Positions 31,999 through 40,985 of a stretch of DNA of 64,000 nt are shown here, piece after piece. Numbering within the stretch: the first letter of the stretch is position 1; each line of letters opens with the position of its first letter. Made by a program: the position numbers and the translations under genes. A model generated the notes under the pieces. That model was not told where the DNA came from and made no database searches. It saw only the letters and a list, made by a program, of their open reading frames with translations. The DNA lies in NCBI RefSeq assembly GCF_003201105.1, contig NZ_QICJ01000002.1, positions 248,001-312,000 of the forward strand, written 5' to 3'. This DNA comes from Dyella sp. AtDHG13 (lineage in GTDB: Bacteria > Pseudomonadota > Gammaproteobacteria > Xanthomonadales > Rhodanobacteraceae).

Positions 31999-32937
31999 TC
32001 AGTGCGGCGCTTTCGCGTGCGCCTCCAGCCACGGCGTCAGTGGAATCTGCCAGATGTTGTACTTGCCGTTGTCCCAGTCCGCCCGCACCGTGCCGGGCTC
32101 GATGCCCGCTAGGCGATCGCTGGCGAAATACAGCGTCTGGTGGTCGGGACTCAGGCGCGCCTCGGCATCGGAGCCGGCGCTGTTCACGCCGTTGCCCAGG
32201 TGAATGGGCGTGCCCCACTCGCCCTGGTCGCGGAACACGATGAACAGATCGATCTGCCGCGCCGGCGAACGGCTGGAGCCGAACACCACGAAGGATTCGT
32301 CCGGAGCCACCGCCGGGTCGACGTCGGTGACGTGCCCGTCGCTGAAAGGCACCGCTTGCGGTTCTTCATAGCCACCGCGATGCCAGCCCGCCCGAAACAG
32401 CTGGAAATGCCTGGGATCCGCGGCAGGCCGCATGAAATACAGGCTGCCGTCGCCCGCCACCGCAGGCGCGAAGGTCGAATCGCTGCGGTTGACCACGTCC
32501 GGCAGTCGCACGGGCTCGCCCCACTTGCCGTTCTCCCAGGCGACCTTCCACAGGTTGCCGCCATGCCCGGGAAAACTGCGCCCCATGAAGAAGCCATCCA
32601 GCGGCTTGCCGCCCACGCTGCGAGGGCGATTGGACACGAACACGAGGAAGCGGCCGTCCGGCGACATGGCCGGCTCCATGTCGCTCCATTGTCCCGAGAA
32701 TGGCGCGGTGACCGGCGCGGACCAGTGGCCGTTGTCGAGATGGCTGACCAGGATGCGGGAATCGGGGCCATCGCTGCGCGTGAAATACACGGTGCGCCCA
32801 TCCGGCGTGAAGGCCGGCGCGCTGTCGTGCAATGGCCCTGAAATCACGCCCGGCGCAAACACCGTGGGCACGGCCTCCTGCGCCCGCGCATCGACGCACA
32901 TCAGGGCAACCATGGCAACGAACGCGCGACGCAACAT
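31999..32937 (-). CDS. Exported TolB-like (PD40) beta-propeller protein
   Basis: The 312-residue protein has a signal peptide (RAFVAMVALMCVDARAQ). It carries several TolB/WD40-like PD40 units: SAPAFTPDGRTVYFTRSDG, EPAMSPDGRFLVFVSNR, FAPAVAGDGSLYFMRPA, DPAVAPDESFVVFGSSR and EARLSPDHQTLYFASDR. These predict a five- or six-bladed propeller in the periplasm or outside the cell. There is no catalytic domain, so a binding or scaffolding role is likely. It is a single gene, and a MITE-like element begins 34 bp upstream of its start. Confidence 0.8.
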   Translation of the reverse strand: MLRRAFVAMVALMCVDARAQEAVPTVFAPGVISGPLHDSAPAFTPDGRTVYFTRSDGPDSRILVSHLDNGHWSAPVTAPFSGQWSDMEPAMSPDGRFLVFVSNRPRSVGGKPLDGFFMGRSFPGHGGNLWKVAWENGKWGEPVRLPDVVNRSDSTFAPAVAGDGSLYFMRPAADPRHFQLFRAGWHRGGYEEPQAVPFSDGHVTDVDPAVAPDESFVVFGSSRSPARQIDLFIVFRDQGEWGTPIHLGNGVNSAGSDAEARLSPDHQTLYFASDRLAGIEPGTVRADWDNGKYNIWQIPLTPWLEAHAKAPH

Positions 32938-32970
32938 CCGGGCACCATCTTCGCTGGGGATGGCGGATGT

Positions 32971-33284
32971 TAGGGCCTGTTAGCACTATTTGCGTAGCCC
33001 GCGTTGCTTGTCCGTGGCCAGCTGGTGGTGGTGCGTGGCGCTGACCTGGCTGGCTGCCAGGTCAAGCCGCGCGCTGCCGCCGGGTGGCCACGGACAAGCA
33101 ACCCTTCGGGCTGGGTCTTTTTGCCCACCATACCGCGTCATCACTCAGTCGTGTACGGACGTACACTCCTCGCTCCTCAACACCGTGGCCATCCATGGCC
33201 ACTCCCCGCGTGCCCTCGTTCTTCCTTGTCTGGCGGGCAAAAAGATCTCAGCGCGGGCCACGCAAATAGTGCTAACAGGCCCTA
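32971..33284. mobile_element. 314-bp MITE-like element with 25-bp terminal inverted repeats
   Basis: TAGGGCCTGTTAGCACTATTTGCGT-type ends at 32971-32995 recur perfectly inverted at 33260-33284, and the match extends 8 bp further with one mismatch. If the outer TA is host DNA, the element begins GGGCCTGTTAGC and is flanked by a TA duplication, as for IS630 or some IS5-family elements. No transposase fits inside. The interior folds into hairpins: 33003-33020 with 33085-33102 (18 bp, perfect) enclosing 33043-33050 with 33056-33063, then 33151-33156 with 33161-33166, and 33185-33191 with 33196-33202. Confidence 0.7.
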
Positions 33285-33313
33285 GCGTTCCCGCCGCCGT
33301 CGGCAAAGTGCGC

Positions 33314-33595
33314 TCAGTCGCCCTGCTCCGCCTTGCGGCTGACGCGGCGCTTGCGCGGCGGCTTGTCGGACGACGCCGCGATCAGGCCCTGCAGATAGGT
33401 GATGCCTTCCTCTTCGGGAAAAAACGCCACGACGTCGGCAACGCTCAGGTGGTAGCGCTCGCGCAATGCGAGGAACTCGCTACGCGCGCGCTCCATCGGC
33501 GTTTTACCGGCGTCCTGGCGGCGCTTTTCCTTCTCCTTGTCGAGTGCGGCCAGTTCTTCCTGAAACTGCCGGTAAGCATCTTTGTTGATAGCCAT
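33314..33595 (-). CDS. Small basic protein, weakly H-NS-like
   Basis: The 93-residue protein has a Lys/Glu/Arg-rich N-terminal helix likely to form a coiled coil (YRQFQEELAALDKEKEKRRQ), a middle with RERYHLSVADVVAFFPEEEG, and a very basic tail (KPPRKRRVSRKAEQ). The charged helix and basic end recall H-NS-family proteins, but the core DNA-binding motif of H-NS is not evident, so a nucleoid role is only a possibility. The ATG at 33595 was preferred because MAINKDAYRQF is a typical start. It lies next to the MITE-like element. Confidence 0.6.
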   Translation of the reverse strand: MAINKDAYRQFQEELAALDKEKEKRRQDAGKTPMERARSEFLALRERYHLSVADVVAFFPEEEGITYLQGLIAASSDKPPRKRRVSRKAEQGD

Positions 33596-33852
33596 CGAAA
33601 CAGGCGTCGCGACGCGGAGGGACGACCATTCTCGCACGCCTCGGCATCACCGGAAAAACGCGTGGATACCGCACGCGCCCGCGCTACCGCAGCATGCTTT
33701 GCCATCGCACGGTCATCGGATCGTCAAAAACCGCTGGATTCCTAGGAATTTCATAAGAAATGCGTTCGCGGAAACGGCCGCGCAGCTTAACCGCCGGCCA
33801 ACGATCGGCTCGCTAGGCTGAACTTCCCACGCGACAACCACCAGGAGTGCAT

Positions 33853-34026
33853 ATGGATCCGACGACCCTTGATGCGCCGATTGCCAGCGCGGAACACCCC
33901 CACGCCCGGCGCGTTTCACCCGACCCGGCCGAGGGCTATGTGCTGGATCCGTGGTCCGGCCTCTATCGGGAAACGGATACGGCCTACCAGAGTCGCCTCC
34001 AGTCGCTGGCCGGCCTGACCGCCTGA
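33853..34026 (+). CDS. Small orphan protein of 57 residues
   Basis: The frame from the ATG at 33853 to the TGA at 34026 encodes MDPTTLDAPIASAEHP... ending QSRLQSLAGLTA. A strong ribosome site, CCAGGAG, lies 5-7 nt upstream, and an intrinsic terminator begins 4 bp after the stop. Together these support a real, separately transcribed small gene. The protein is soluble, has no signal peptide, and contains DPAEGYVLDPWSGLYRETD in the middle. I do not recognise a family. Confidence 0.65.
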   Translation: MDPTTLDAPIASAEHPHARRVSPDPAEGYVLDPWSGLYRETDTAYQSRLQSLAGLTA

Positions 34027-34030
34027 TACG

Positions 34031-34056
34031 AAAACCCCGCATGATGCGGGGTTTTT
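34031..34056 (+). terminator. Rho-independent terminator after the 57-residue ORF
   Basis: AAAACCCCGC (34031-34040) pairs with GCGGGGTTTT (34046-34055) around a five-base loop, and another T follows. The near-perfect symmetry and A/T flanks mean it may also end transcription of the converging GFA gene, whose stop is at 34061. Confidence 0.85.
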
Positions 34057-34060
34057 CATG

Positions 34061-34477
34061 TCAGTCGGGAAATTCAGGGTACTGCGGAAGCCCGTCCGTG
34101 ATCTCGAACCAGGGTGCCTTCGAGGCGACGAAGATGTGCTTGTCCGGGCGGATGGACGGCGCATCCACCAGCGTTCCCAGCGCGACGTGGACATACGCGC
34201 CTTCGCGCACCACCGAATAGAGCAGCGAGCCGCAGCGCGCGCAATGCGCGTCGTGCCCGTTGTCCTCACCCACGATGAGCAGCTTTCCCGCATCCTCCCG
34301 CAAGCGCAGTTTCGACCGCTCGATGCCGGCGAATGGCTTGAAGGCCGAGCCGGTGGTGCGCCTGCATTGCGAGCAATGGCAATAGGCCGCGTAGAGAAAC
34401 GCATCCTCGACCTGATAGCCCACGTCGCCGCAGTAGCACTTTCCTTCCAGCACCTTGCGGCTCGCTGAAGTCGCCAC
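34061..34477 (-). CDS. GFA (glutathione-dependent formaldehyde-activating) family protein
   Basis: This is a zinc-binding Mss4-like fold protein of about 138 residues. Three cysteine clusters are visible: GKCYCGDVGYQV, YCHCSQCRRTTGSAF and HCARCGSLLYS, which in GFA/CENP-V proteins bind one or two zinc ions. Some relatives speed S-hydroxymethylglutathione formation; most have no known substrate. An ATG at 34495 is possible, but AGGAG lies inside that extension and is properly spaced from the GTG at 34477, so the shorter start is preferred. Confidence 0.85.
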   Translation of the reverse strand: MATSASRKVLEGKCYCGDVGYQVEDAFLYAAYCHCSQCRRTTGSAFKPFAGIERSKLRLREDAGKLLIVGEDNGHDAHCARCGSLLYSVVREGAYVHVALGTLVDAPSIRPDKHIFVASKAPWFEITDGLPQYPEFPD

Positions 34478-34552
34478 CCTGCTTCTCCTGACCATGCGAA
34501 GCCTCGATCATAGCCAGATCGAGCCTCCACGGCGGCCGAGGCGAAGGGTCAG

Positions 34553-34783
34553 TTAGTGCCCCTGAGGGTCAGCATGTGCGCGGATGCCGCGCAGCATGAT
34601 CTCTGCCTGGATCTGTCCCGCGATGACCGTATCGTCGGGCGCGTGGCCGTCCAGGGTTTCCAGCAAGGTGGCGAATCCGTAGAGCCAGGCGCGCCAATAC
34701 ACCGATTCTCCGCGCTCGAATACCTCGCAGAACACCTCGATAGGCTGGCCGAATTCATCGACTAGGGTGAAATTCATTTCCAT
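34553..34783 (-). CDS. Hypothetical small protein
   Basis: The frame encodes 76 residues (MEMNFTLVDEFGQPIEVFCEVFERG...). It is acidic, soluble, has no signal peptide, and contains YWRAWLYGFATLLETL in the middle. I do not recognise a family. No clear ribosome site precedes the ATG at 34783; a GTG 12 nt upstream and an ATG 6 nt downstream are alternatives. Protein-like composition and the lack of a better frame support it. Confidence 0.5.
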   Translation of the reverse strand: MEMNFTLVDEFGQPIEVFCEVFERGESVYWRAWLYGFATLLETLDGHAPDDTVIAGQIQAEIMLRGIRAHADPQGH

Positions 34784-34987
34784 CGCAGCAACCACGATTC
34801 AGGCACAGCCGCCCCATCACCGCCGGGAATGGCGGCATCCGGTGCGTGGAGACTCCATGCGGGGGATGTTGTTGTTCTCTGCGATAGGGAGAATCAAGGA
34901 TCGTGCCAGCGGGCGCCGGTAACCTGAGCACCCGCTGGCCTTGCACTCGGCGCGGCTGTCAGCCGCAACGCGGATCGAGCAGGAGCA

Positions 34988-35797
34988 CTACGGCTTGACG
35001 AACTTCAGCGTCATCCGGTCGGACTCACCCACCGCCTTCATCTTGGCGTGCTCGCTTTCCGGCCCCGACAGGTCGGGCGGCAAACGATGCACGTTGATGT
35101 CCTCCGGATCGTTCGGGTTGGCATTGACCTGCGATACATCGGCCAGGCGAAAGCCCGCCTTGGTGGCCTGCGCGATCATGTAGTCCTCGGAAATGCGATG
35201 CAGCGCCGCGGCCACGGCCTGCCCATCGGAGAAAGGCCTGGCGCGATGCTCCTCGATGCCCAGCACGCCGCCGGGCTTGAGCACGTCGTAGGCCGACTTG
35301 AACACCGCGGCGAGCGTGTCGGGGCTGTTGATCAACCAGTCGTGCGTATTGCGGAACGTCAGCACCATGTCCGCCGACTGGCTGGGCCCGAGCTTCACCT
35401 CGTCGGGCGGCGCAAACGGAATGACCTTGGCGATATGGCCGAATACCGCCGGATTGCCCTTGAGCTTGGCATGGAACTTCTCGGCCTTCGGCGGCGCCGC
35501 TTCGATCAGCTGCCCGTGCGCGGCAAGATACGGCGCCAGTATCTCGGTGTACCAGCCGCCGCCCGGCGACAGTTCGATCACGGTCATGTCCGGGCGGATG
35601 CCGAAAAACTGCAGCGTCTCCACGGGATGCCGATAGACGTCGCGCGCCCGGTTGGCCTCCGAACGCCAGCTGCCATTGACCGCCTGCTGCAACGACACGT
35701 CGCTAGAGGGTGGCGTGGTATCCGCCGCTTTAGCCATCACGGCGAACGAGAGCAAGGCGAAGAAGCACACGAACGGTCTACAGGTACGACGAAGCAT
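34988..35797 (-). CDS. Exported class I SAM-dependent methyltransferase-like protein
   Basis: The 269-residue protein has a clear signal peptide (RPFVCFFALLSFAVMAKA) followed by a Rossmann methyltransferase fold. SAM-binding motif I appears as VIELSPGGGWYTEILAPYL and motif III-type sequence as LKPGGVLGIEEHRA. A SAM enzyme in the periplasm is unexpected because SAM is cytosolic, yet exported members of this group occur in proteobacteria. The substrate is unknown. It is divergent from the GH89 gene, with a 127-bp shared promoter region. Confidence 0.82.
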   Translation of the reverse strand: MLRRTCRPFVCFFALLSFAVMAKAADTTPPSSDVSLQQAVNGSWRSEANRARDVYRHPVETLQFFGIRPDMTVIELSPGGGWYTEILAPYLAAHGQLIEAAPPKAEKFHAKLKGNPAVFGHIAKVIPFAPPDEVKLGPSQSADMVLTFRNTHDWLINSPDTLAAVFKSAYDVLKPGGVLGIEEHRARPFSDGQAVAAALHRISEDYMIAQATKAGFRLADVSQVNANPNDPEDINVHRLPPDLSGPESEHAKMKAVGESDRMTLKFVKP

Positions 35798-35924
35798 TGC
35801 TCGACCCTCCTGACGGTGAGGCTCACAAGCCTACGCCGAATGGCAGGCACCTTGTTGGTGTGCTGCATCGCTGGCGTTCGCGACGGTATACGATGCGGCC
35901 GTCCGCACACACACGGAATAGCCC

Positions 35925-38123
35925 ATGCGCCTGCATGCCTTATGGACCGGCATGGTCCTCGCCGGATGTCTTTGCTGGAACGCCGCTGCCCCCGCATCGG
36001 ATCGGCCAGGCTTCGATACCGCGCCGGAACAGGCGGTACTCCAGCGGCTTCTTCCGCGGCAGGCCGCGCAGTTCGAGCTCAGCGCCCTGCCCGCCGATGG
36101 AGATGACGAACACTTCCGCATCAACGCCGCGAATGGCCACATCAAGGTGGAAGGAAGCACGCCCAGCGCATTGCTGTTCGGCGTGAACTGGTACCTGAAG
36201 TACGTGGCGCACGTGCAGATCTCGCCCAATGAAGACCGCATCGGCTCCGCTGCCTTCCCCTTGCCCGACAAGCCCATCGAGGGCAAGGCGGTCTACGCGC
36301 AGCGCTATGCGCTGAACGAAAACGTGGACGGCTATACCACGCCCTACTGGGACTGGCCGCGCTGGGAACGCGAGATCGATGTGCTCGCACTGTCGGGCGT
36401 CAACGCCATCCTGATCGAACGCGGGATGGACAGCGTGCTGTACCAGACGTTTCGTGACGCGGGCTATGCGGATGAGGACATCCGCCGCTGGATCACACTC
36501 CCGGCCCACCAGAACTGGCAGCTCATGGGCAACCTCTGCTGCTTCAATGGCCCCATCAGCCAGAGCCTGATGCAGAAGCGCGCGGCGTCGGCGCAGCAAA
36601 TCATCGCGCGCCTGCGCGAACTGGGCATCACGCCCGTCATGCCTGGCTTCTACGGCATCGTGCCCGCCGACTTCGCGAAGAAATTCCCGCAGGCGCACGT
36701 GGTGCCCCAGGGCGAATGGGCGGGTTTCACCCGGCCAGGTTGGCTGGATCCACGCGATCCGATGTTCGCCAGGCTGGCCGCCTCGTTCTACAAGCATCAG
36801 CGCGAACTGTTTGGCGACAGCGGCATCTACGACATGGAGGTATTCCAGGAAGGCGGCGAATCCGGCGACGTACCGGTGGCGGATGCCGCCCGTGCCGTGC
36901 AGCGTGCACTGCTCGACGCGCACCCCGATGCACGCTGGATGATGCTGGCCTGGCAAGGCAACCCGCGCCAGGAGTTGCTGTCCGGTGTTGACCGGCGACA
37001 CCTGCTGATCATCGACATCGATCACGACCGCGTGCCGCGCGACGATCGCCAGAAGGATTTCCAGGATGCGCCCTTTCTCTTCGGCGGCATCTGGGAGTTC
37101 GGCGGCCGCACCACGCTGGGCGCCAACACCCGCAACATCACCGAACGCCTGCAGCGCATGGGTCGCGCCAACGCCAACATGGCCGGCACCGCCATCTTCA
37201 CCGAGGGCATGGACACCAATTCCTTCGCCTTCGACCTGTTCACGGAAATGGCCTGGCGTAGCGAGCCGGTCGAGACCAGCGCATGGACCGCCGATTACGT
37301 GCGACGTCGCTACGGCGCGGCCGATCCCCACGCGCTCGCTGCGTGGAAGGTTCTGCTTTCCACGGCCTATGACATCCGCATCGACCAGGTGCCGTTCAAC
37401 AGCGAGCGCGATGCCGCGCAGGAGTCGCTGTTCAACGCACAGCCAAGCTTGGCGGCCAATCGCGCGTCCAACTGGTCGCCGGAGGCCATGCGTTATGACG
37501 CGGGTGCGTTCAGGCGTGCCTTGCCCGAGATGCTGAAGGTCGCGCCCGCGCTTCGCGGCAGCGCCACCTACACCTACGATCTGGTGGATATCGCCCGCCA
37601 GACGCTCGCCAACGAAAGCCGCGCGCTGCTGCCGAAGATCAGGGACGCCTACGAGCGCAAGGACAGGGAGCGATTTCATCAACTCACGCAACGGTGGCTG
37701 CACTGGATGGATCTGCAGGACGAGCTGCTCTCCACCCAGCGCTTCTTCCTGGTGGGCGGCTGGTTGTCGCGTGCCGATGGCTGGGCCTCGTCGCCGGAGG
37801 AAGGCGCGCGCCTTCGCTACGATGCCCGCTCCCTGCTCACCACCTGGGGTGACCGCAAGGCCAGCGAAGGAGCCAGTCTGCATGACTACGGCAACAAGGA
37901 TTGGGCCGGGCTGACGCGCGATTACTACCGCGTACGCTGGGCCACCTATTTCAGCAAGCTCGAACAGGAACTCCGCACCGGCACACCGGTAACGCCCACC
38001 GATTGGTTTTCCCTTGGTGACACCTGGAACCGCGGTGTCCAGCATTACCCGGACCAGCCTTCCGGCGATGCCTACGCCGTGGCACAACGCATAGAACAGG
38101 CGCTGCGCGACGAAACGCCGTGA
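35925..38123 (+). CDS. Alpha-N-acetylglucosaminidase (GH89)
   Basis: This 732-residue exported glycosidase is related to human NAGLU and Clostridium AgnC; the family removes alpha-linked terminal GlcNAc. It has a signal peptide (MVLAGCLCWNAAAPAS), an N-terminal alpha/beta domain (ALLFGVNWYLKYVAH), the catalytic barrel with YALNENVDGYTTPYWDWPRWEREIDVLALSGVN and MGNLCCFNGPISQSL, and a helical C-terminal domain. Candidate acidic catalytic residues lie around MEVFQEGGE and EGMDTNSFAFDLF. It lies upstream of the polysaccharide locus and converges with galE. It may act on host or environmental glycans or on the cell's own polymer. Confidence 0.9.
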   Translation: MRLHALWTGMVLAGCLCWNAAAPASDRPGFDTAPEQAVLQRLLPRQAAQFELSALPADGDDEHFRINAANGHIKVEGSTPSALLFGVNWYLKYVAHVQISPNEDRIGSAAFPLPDKPIEGKAVYAQRYALNENVDGYTTPYWDWPRWEREIDVLALSGVNAILIERGMDSVLYQTFRDAGYADEDIRRWITLPAHQNWQLMGNLCCFNGPISQSLMQKRAASAQQIIARLRELGITPVMPGFYGIVPADFAKKFPQAHVVPQGEWAGFTRPGWLDPRDPMFARLAASFYKHQRELFGDSGIYDMEVFQEGGESGDVPVADAARAVQRALLDAHPDARWMMLAWQGNPRQELLSGVDRRHLLIIDIDHDRVPRDDRQKDFQDAPFLFGGIWEFGGRTTLGANTRNITERLQRMGRANANMAGTAIFTEGMDTNSFAFDLFTEMAWRSEPVETSAWTADYVRRRYGAADPHALAAWKVLLSTAYDIRIDQVPFNSERDAAQESLFNAQPSLAANRASNWSPEAMRYDAGAFRRALPEMLKVAPALRGSATYTYDLVDIARQTLANESRALLPKIRDAYERKDRERFHQLTQRWLHWMDLQDELLSTQRFFLVGGWLSRADGWASSPEEGARLRYDARSLLTTWGDRKASEGASLHDYGNKDWAGLTRDYYRVRWATYFSKLEQELRTGTPVTPTDWFSLGDTWNRGVQHYPDQPSGDAYAVAQRIEQALRDETP

Positions 38124-38135
38124 TCGGACTTGTCG

Positions 38136-39185
38136 CTACGGTGCGGAAAGCCGACGGAGAGACAGCCGCCGCGCTTCCTCGCGACGAAAGCCGTGAGGAT
38201 GCTTGATCTGCCACCGCCACGCGTCCTCGCACATGCGGCGCAAGCCGTAACGGGCACGCCAGCCTAGCGTCCTTTCGGCCAGCGAGGGATCGGCCCATAC
38301 CTCGGCCACATCGCCCGGGCGGCGATCCTCGAATACGTAAGGCACCGGCCTCCCACACACGCGCTCGAACGCGGCGACCACGTCGAGCACGCTGTAACCC
38401 CGTCCGGCACCCAGGTTCATGACGATGCAACCGCCGCCATCCAACCTGTCAAGTGCTTTCATGTGTGCGTCCGCCAGATCCATCACGTGGATGTAGTCGC
38501 GCACGCCGGTGCCGTCGTGCGTGGGATAGTCGTTGCCGAAGATGCTCAAGTGAGCATGCAGCCCCGCCGCCACTTGCGCCACGTAAGGCACGAGATTGCT
38601 GGGACTGCCTGATGGGTCCTCACCCAGCTGGCCGCTGGGATGCGCACCGGCCGGATTGAAATAGCGCAGCAGGATGGCGCTGAACCGCGGATCGGCCAGG
38701 CAGAACTCGCCGATCAGTTGCTCCATCACCAGCTTGGATCGTCCGTATGGGTTGATCACCCGCAAGGGCGCGTTCTCGCTGATCGGCACCCGGTCGGGCT
38801 GCCCGTAGACGGATGCGGAAGAGCTGAACACAAGATTCCTCACGCCCGTCGCCTGCATCGCCTGAAGCAGGGTCAGCGTGCCGACGATGTTGTTGTCGAA
38901 ATAGACCAGCGGCTTTTCCAGGCTCTCGCAGGCCACCTTCAGGCCCGCGAAGTGAATCACCGCGTCAAAACCCTCGGCCAGCACCGCCTCCAGCGCGTCA
39001 CGGTCGCGAACATCGCCCAGCACAAAGCGCGCGCTGGATTTGCCGAGGATATTGATGTTCTCCACGGCGAACGGGGAACTGTTCACCAGGCTGTCGAAGA
39101 TCACGACCTCATGGCCGTGCTGAAGCAGCGCCACGCAGGTGTGGCTTCCGATATAACCCGCACCACCGCAGACAAGTACCTTCAT
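38136..39185 (-). CDS. galE: UDP-glucose 4-epimerase
   Basis: GalE interconverts UDP-glucose and UDP-galactose (and in some bacteria the N-acetyl sugars). The 349-residue short-chain dehydrogenase-like protein has the NAD motif GGAGYIGSH near the start, the catalytic Ser/Tyr/Lys in SSSASVYG and NPYGRSK, and substrate loops (RYFNPAGAHPSG, GTGVRDYIHVMDLADAH). The ATG at 39185 follows GGGAG. Its place beside the polysaccharide locus suggests supply of galactose-type precursors. Confidence 0.96.
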   Translation of the reverse strand: MKVLVCGGAGYIGSHTCVALLQHGHEVVIFDSLVNSSPFAVENINILGKSSARFVLGDVRDRDALEAVLAEGFDAVIHFAGLKVACESLEKPLVYFDNNIVGTLTLLQAMQATGVRNLVFSSSASVYGQPDRVPISENAPLRVINPYGRSKLVMEQLIGEFCLADPRFSAILLRYFNPAGAHPSGQLGEDPSGSPSNLVPYVAQVAAGLHAHLSIFGNDYPTHDGTGVRDYIHVMDLADAHMKALDRLDGGGCIVMNLGAGRGYSVLDVVAAFERVCGRPVPYVFEDRRPGDVAEVWADPSLAERTLGWRARYGLRRMCEDAWRWQIKHPHGFRREEARRLSLRRLSAP

Positions 39186-39867
39186 GCTCCCTCCCCGCTT
39201 GGGATGACGCGATGGCCCAGGCGCATGCGTGTCATCACGGGCAGCCTTTGCGTGCCTCTCCGTGCATCGCAGTGGCAGCGGTCTTTCTCCAGGCGGCGCA
39301 TCGGCGTCGCCCCACCGAACTTCCGGCTTGCTTTCGCATAACTTGCGCGGCGCGCCTGGCGCATGACTGCGAACAACCGCAGCCGACAACCGAAACCACG
39401 CAACCTTCACTTGCCGGCCCGCCCAAGGCGGAGGCCTGTCAACGGGCGGTCAAAAGCGACTTGAGTCTAGGAAATCGTCGAAGCAAAAAGACGTCCAAAC
39501 AAAAACGCAGTTTTGTTCGTGTTCATTGGTGCGGCGCACTTACCGATGTGAATGAACGAAGTTCGTCCGCGCATCTCGCGCGTGCAGGCCATATTCAGTT
39601 TTATCAATTCATGGTAACTGCCTGTTCACGATAGCTGTGTCATTTCTCAACACCCACTTACCACGCCACTCACGCAGTGACGTACGGCGCAAGCAGCATC
39701 GGAAGCAGGCGATCACGAGAGTGACGAAACCGTTCTTCATCGATGTCCACAGCCATCTCTCTGGCCGCTGCAAGGGAACAACGGATATGTGACGACCCTG
39801 TCGACCACGTGCCGTCCGAGGGATCGATCGCCAAGCGGCTTACTTTTCAAAGAGGAGTTCGCAGACC
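39186..39867. other. 682-bp gene-free region upstream of the polysaccharide locus
   Basis: No convincing coding frame was found. The + frame that crosses it is rich in His, Arg and Ser with no family resemblance. The part from about 39470 to 39660 is noticeably more A/T-rich than the surroundings, as expected for a regulatory region. It probably holds the promoters for galE (left) and the wza-like gene (right). I could not pick a confident -35/-10 pair or a JUMPstart-like motif. Confidence 0.5.
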
Positions 39868-40974
39868 GTGAAAACCAAATACGCCTTGCTCATTCTTGCG
39901 AATGTGTTGCTTGTGAACGGATGCGTGTGGGCCCCGGGGCAACAGATGTCCAGCAACGGAGTGGTTCGCGGAACACCCAAGGACAGCAGCGAGATCGAAC
40001 TGGTGGACATCACGCCACAGCTGCTGCAGGCCAATCACGCGGCGGCATTGAACGCCGCGATACCGCAGGCGCTGCTGGACTACAAGCCCGAGCCCTACCG
40101 CATCGGCCCCGGCGATTCGCTCTACATCACGGTCTGGGATCATCCCGAACTCACCTCGCCGGCAGGCGTGCAGCAGCAGACCGCCGCCAATGGTCGACTG
40201 GTGCGCTCCGACGGAACCTTGTTCTATCCCTATATCGGCAGCATCAAGGTTGCCGGCATGACCATCGAGGAACTGCGCCAGGCGCTCACCTCGAAACTCG
40301 CGAAATATGTCGAGCGTCCGCAGGTCGACGTCAACGTCGTCGGCTACAACAGCCAGCACGTGACTTTCATCGGGGCATTCATGAAGACGGATCCCCAGAG
40401 CATTACCGCCGTACCGCTCACGCTTGGCCAGGCTATCGGCTATGCAACCATCAACCCCGACCAGGCGAATATCTCCAACCTCATCGTGAGCCGCGACGGG
40501 CACGATTACCACGTCGACCTCACCGGCTTCGGCGACACGCAGAGCATCACCAAGGATATCTACCTGAAGCCCGGCGACCGCATCTTCATGCCGTACAACG
40601 ATACCCGCGAGGTCTACGTGATGGGCGAGGTCATGCGCCCTGCCCAGGTCGGTTTCCGCACGGTGGCCAGCCTTTCGCTCACGCAGGCCATTGGCCGCGT
40701 CGGCGGACTCAATCCGACCACGTCCAATGGCAAGGAGGTCTACGTCATTCGCGGCGCCAACAATTTCGAGAACACGCCGCCCAAGGTGTTTCAGCTCGAC
40801 GCGCGTTCGCCCACGGCCTTCGCGCTCGCCGATCAGTTCATGGTCAAGCCTGGCGACGTCGTCTTCGTCGGTGCGGCCGGCATCACCCGTTGGAACCGCG
40901 TGATCAGCCAGATCCTGCCCTCGGCGAGCCTGATCACCAGCGCCGCTGCCGCCAACTACAGCGCAACGCACTGA
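39868..40974 (+). CDS. Outer-membrane polysaccharide export lipoprotein (Wza/GumB-like)
   Basis: The 368-residue protein forms the outer-membrane channel for exopolysaccharide. It has a lipoprotein signal (LLILANVLLVNGC), the poly_export domain (YRIGPGDSLYITVWDHPEL, then GTLFYPYIGSIKVAGMTIEEL), and two SLBB-type domains (VTFIGAFMKTDPQSITAVPLTLGQAIG, and VYVMGEVMRPAQVGFRTVASLSLTQAIGRVGG). The start is a GTG at 39868 with AGAGGAG about 10 nt upstream. The partner Wzc is at the far end of the locus on the other strand, which is an unusual split. Confidence 0.92.
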   Translation: MKTKYALLILANVLLVNGCVWAPGQQMSSNGVVRGTPKDSSEIELVDITPQLLQANHAAALNAAIPQALLDYKPEPYRIGPGDSLYITVWDHPELTSPAGVQQQTAANGRLVRSDGTLFYPYIGSIKVAGMTIEELRQALTSKLAKYVERPQVDVNVVGYNSQHVTFIGAFMKTDPQSITAVPLTLGQAIGYATINPDQANISNLIVSRDGHDYHVDLTGFGDTQSITKDIYLKPGDRIFMPYNDTREVYVMGEVMRPAQVGFRTVASLSLTQAIGRVGGLNPTTSNGKEVYVIRGANNFENTPPKVFQLDARSPTAFALADQFMVKPGDVVFVGAAGITRWNRVISQILPSASLITSAAAANYSATH

Positions 40975-40985
40975 GGAGTTCGTTC

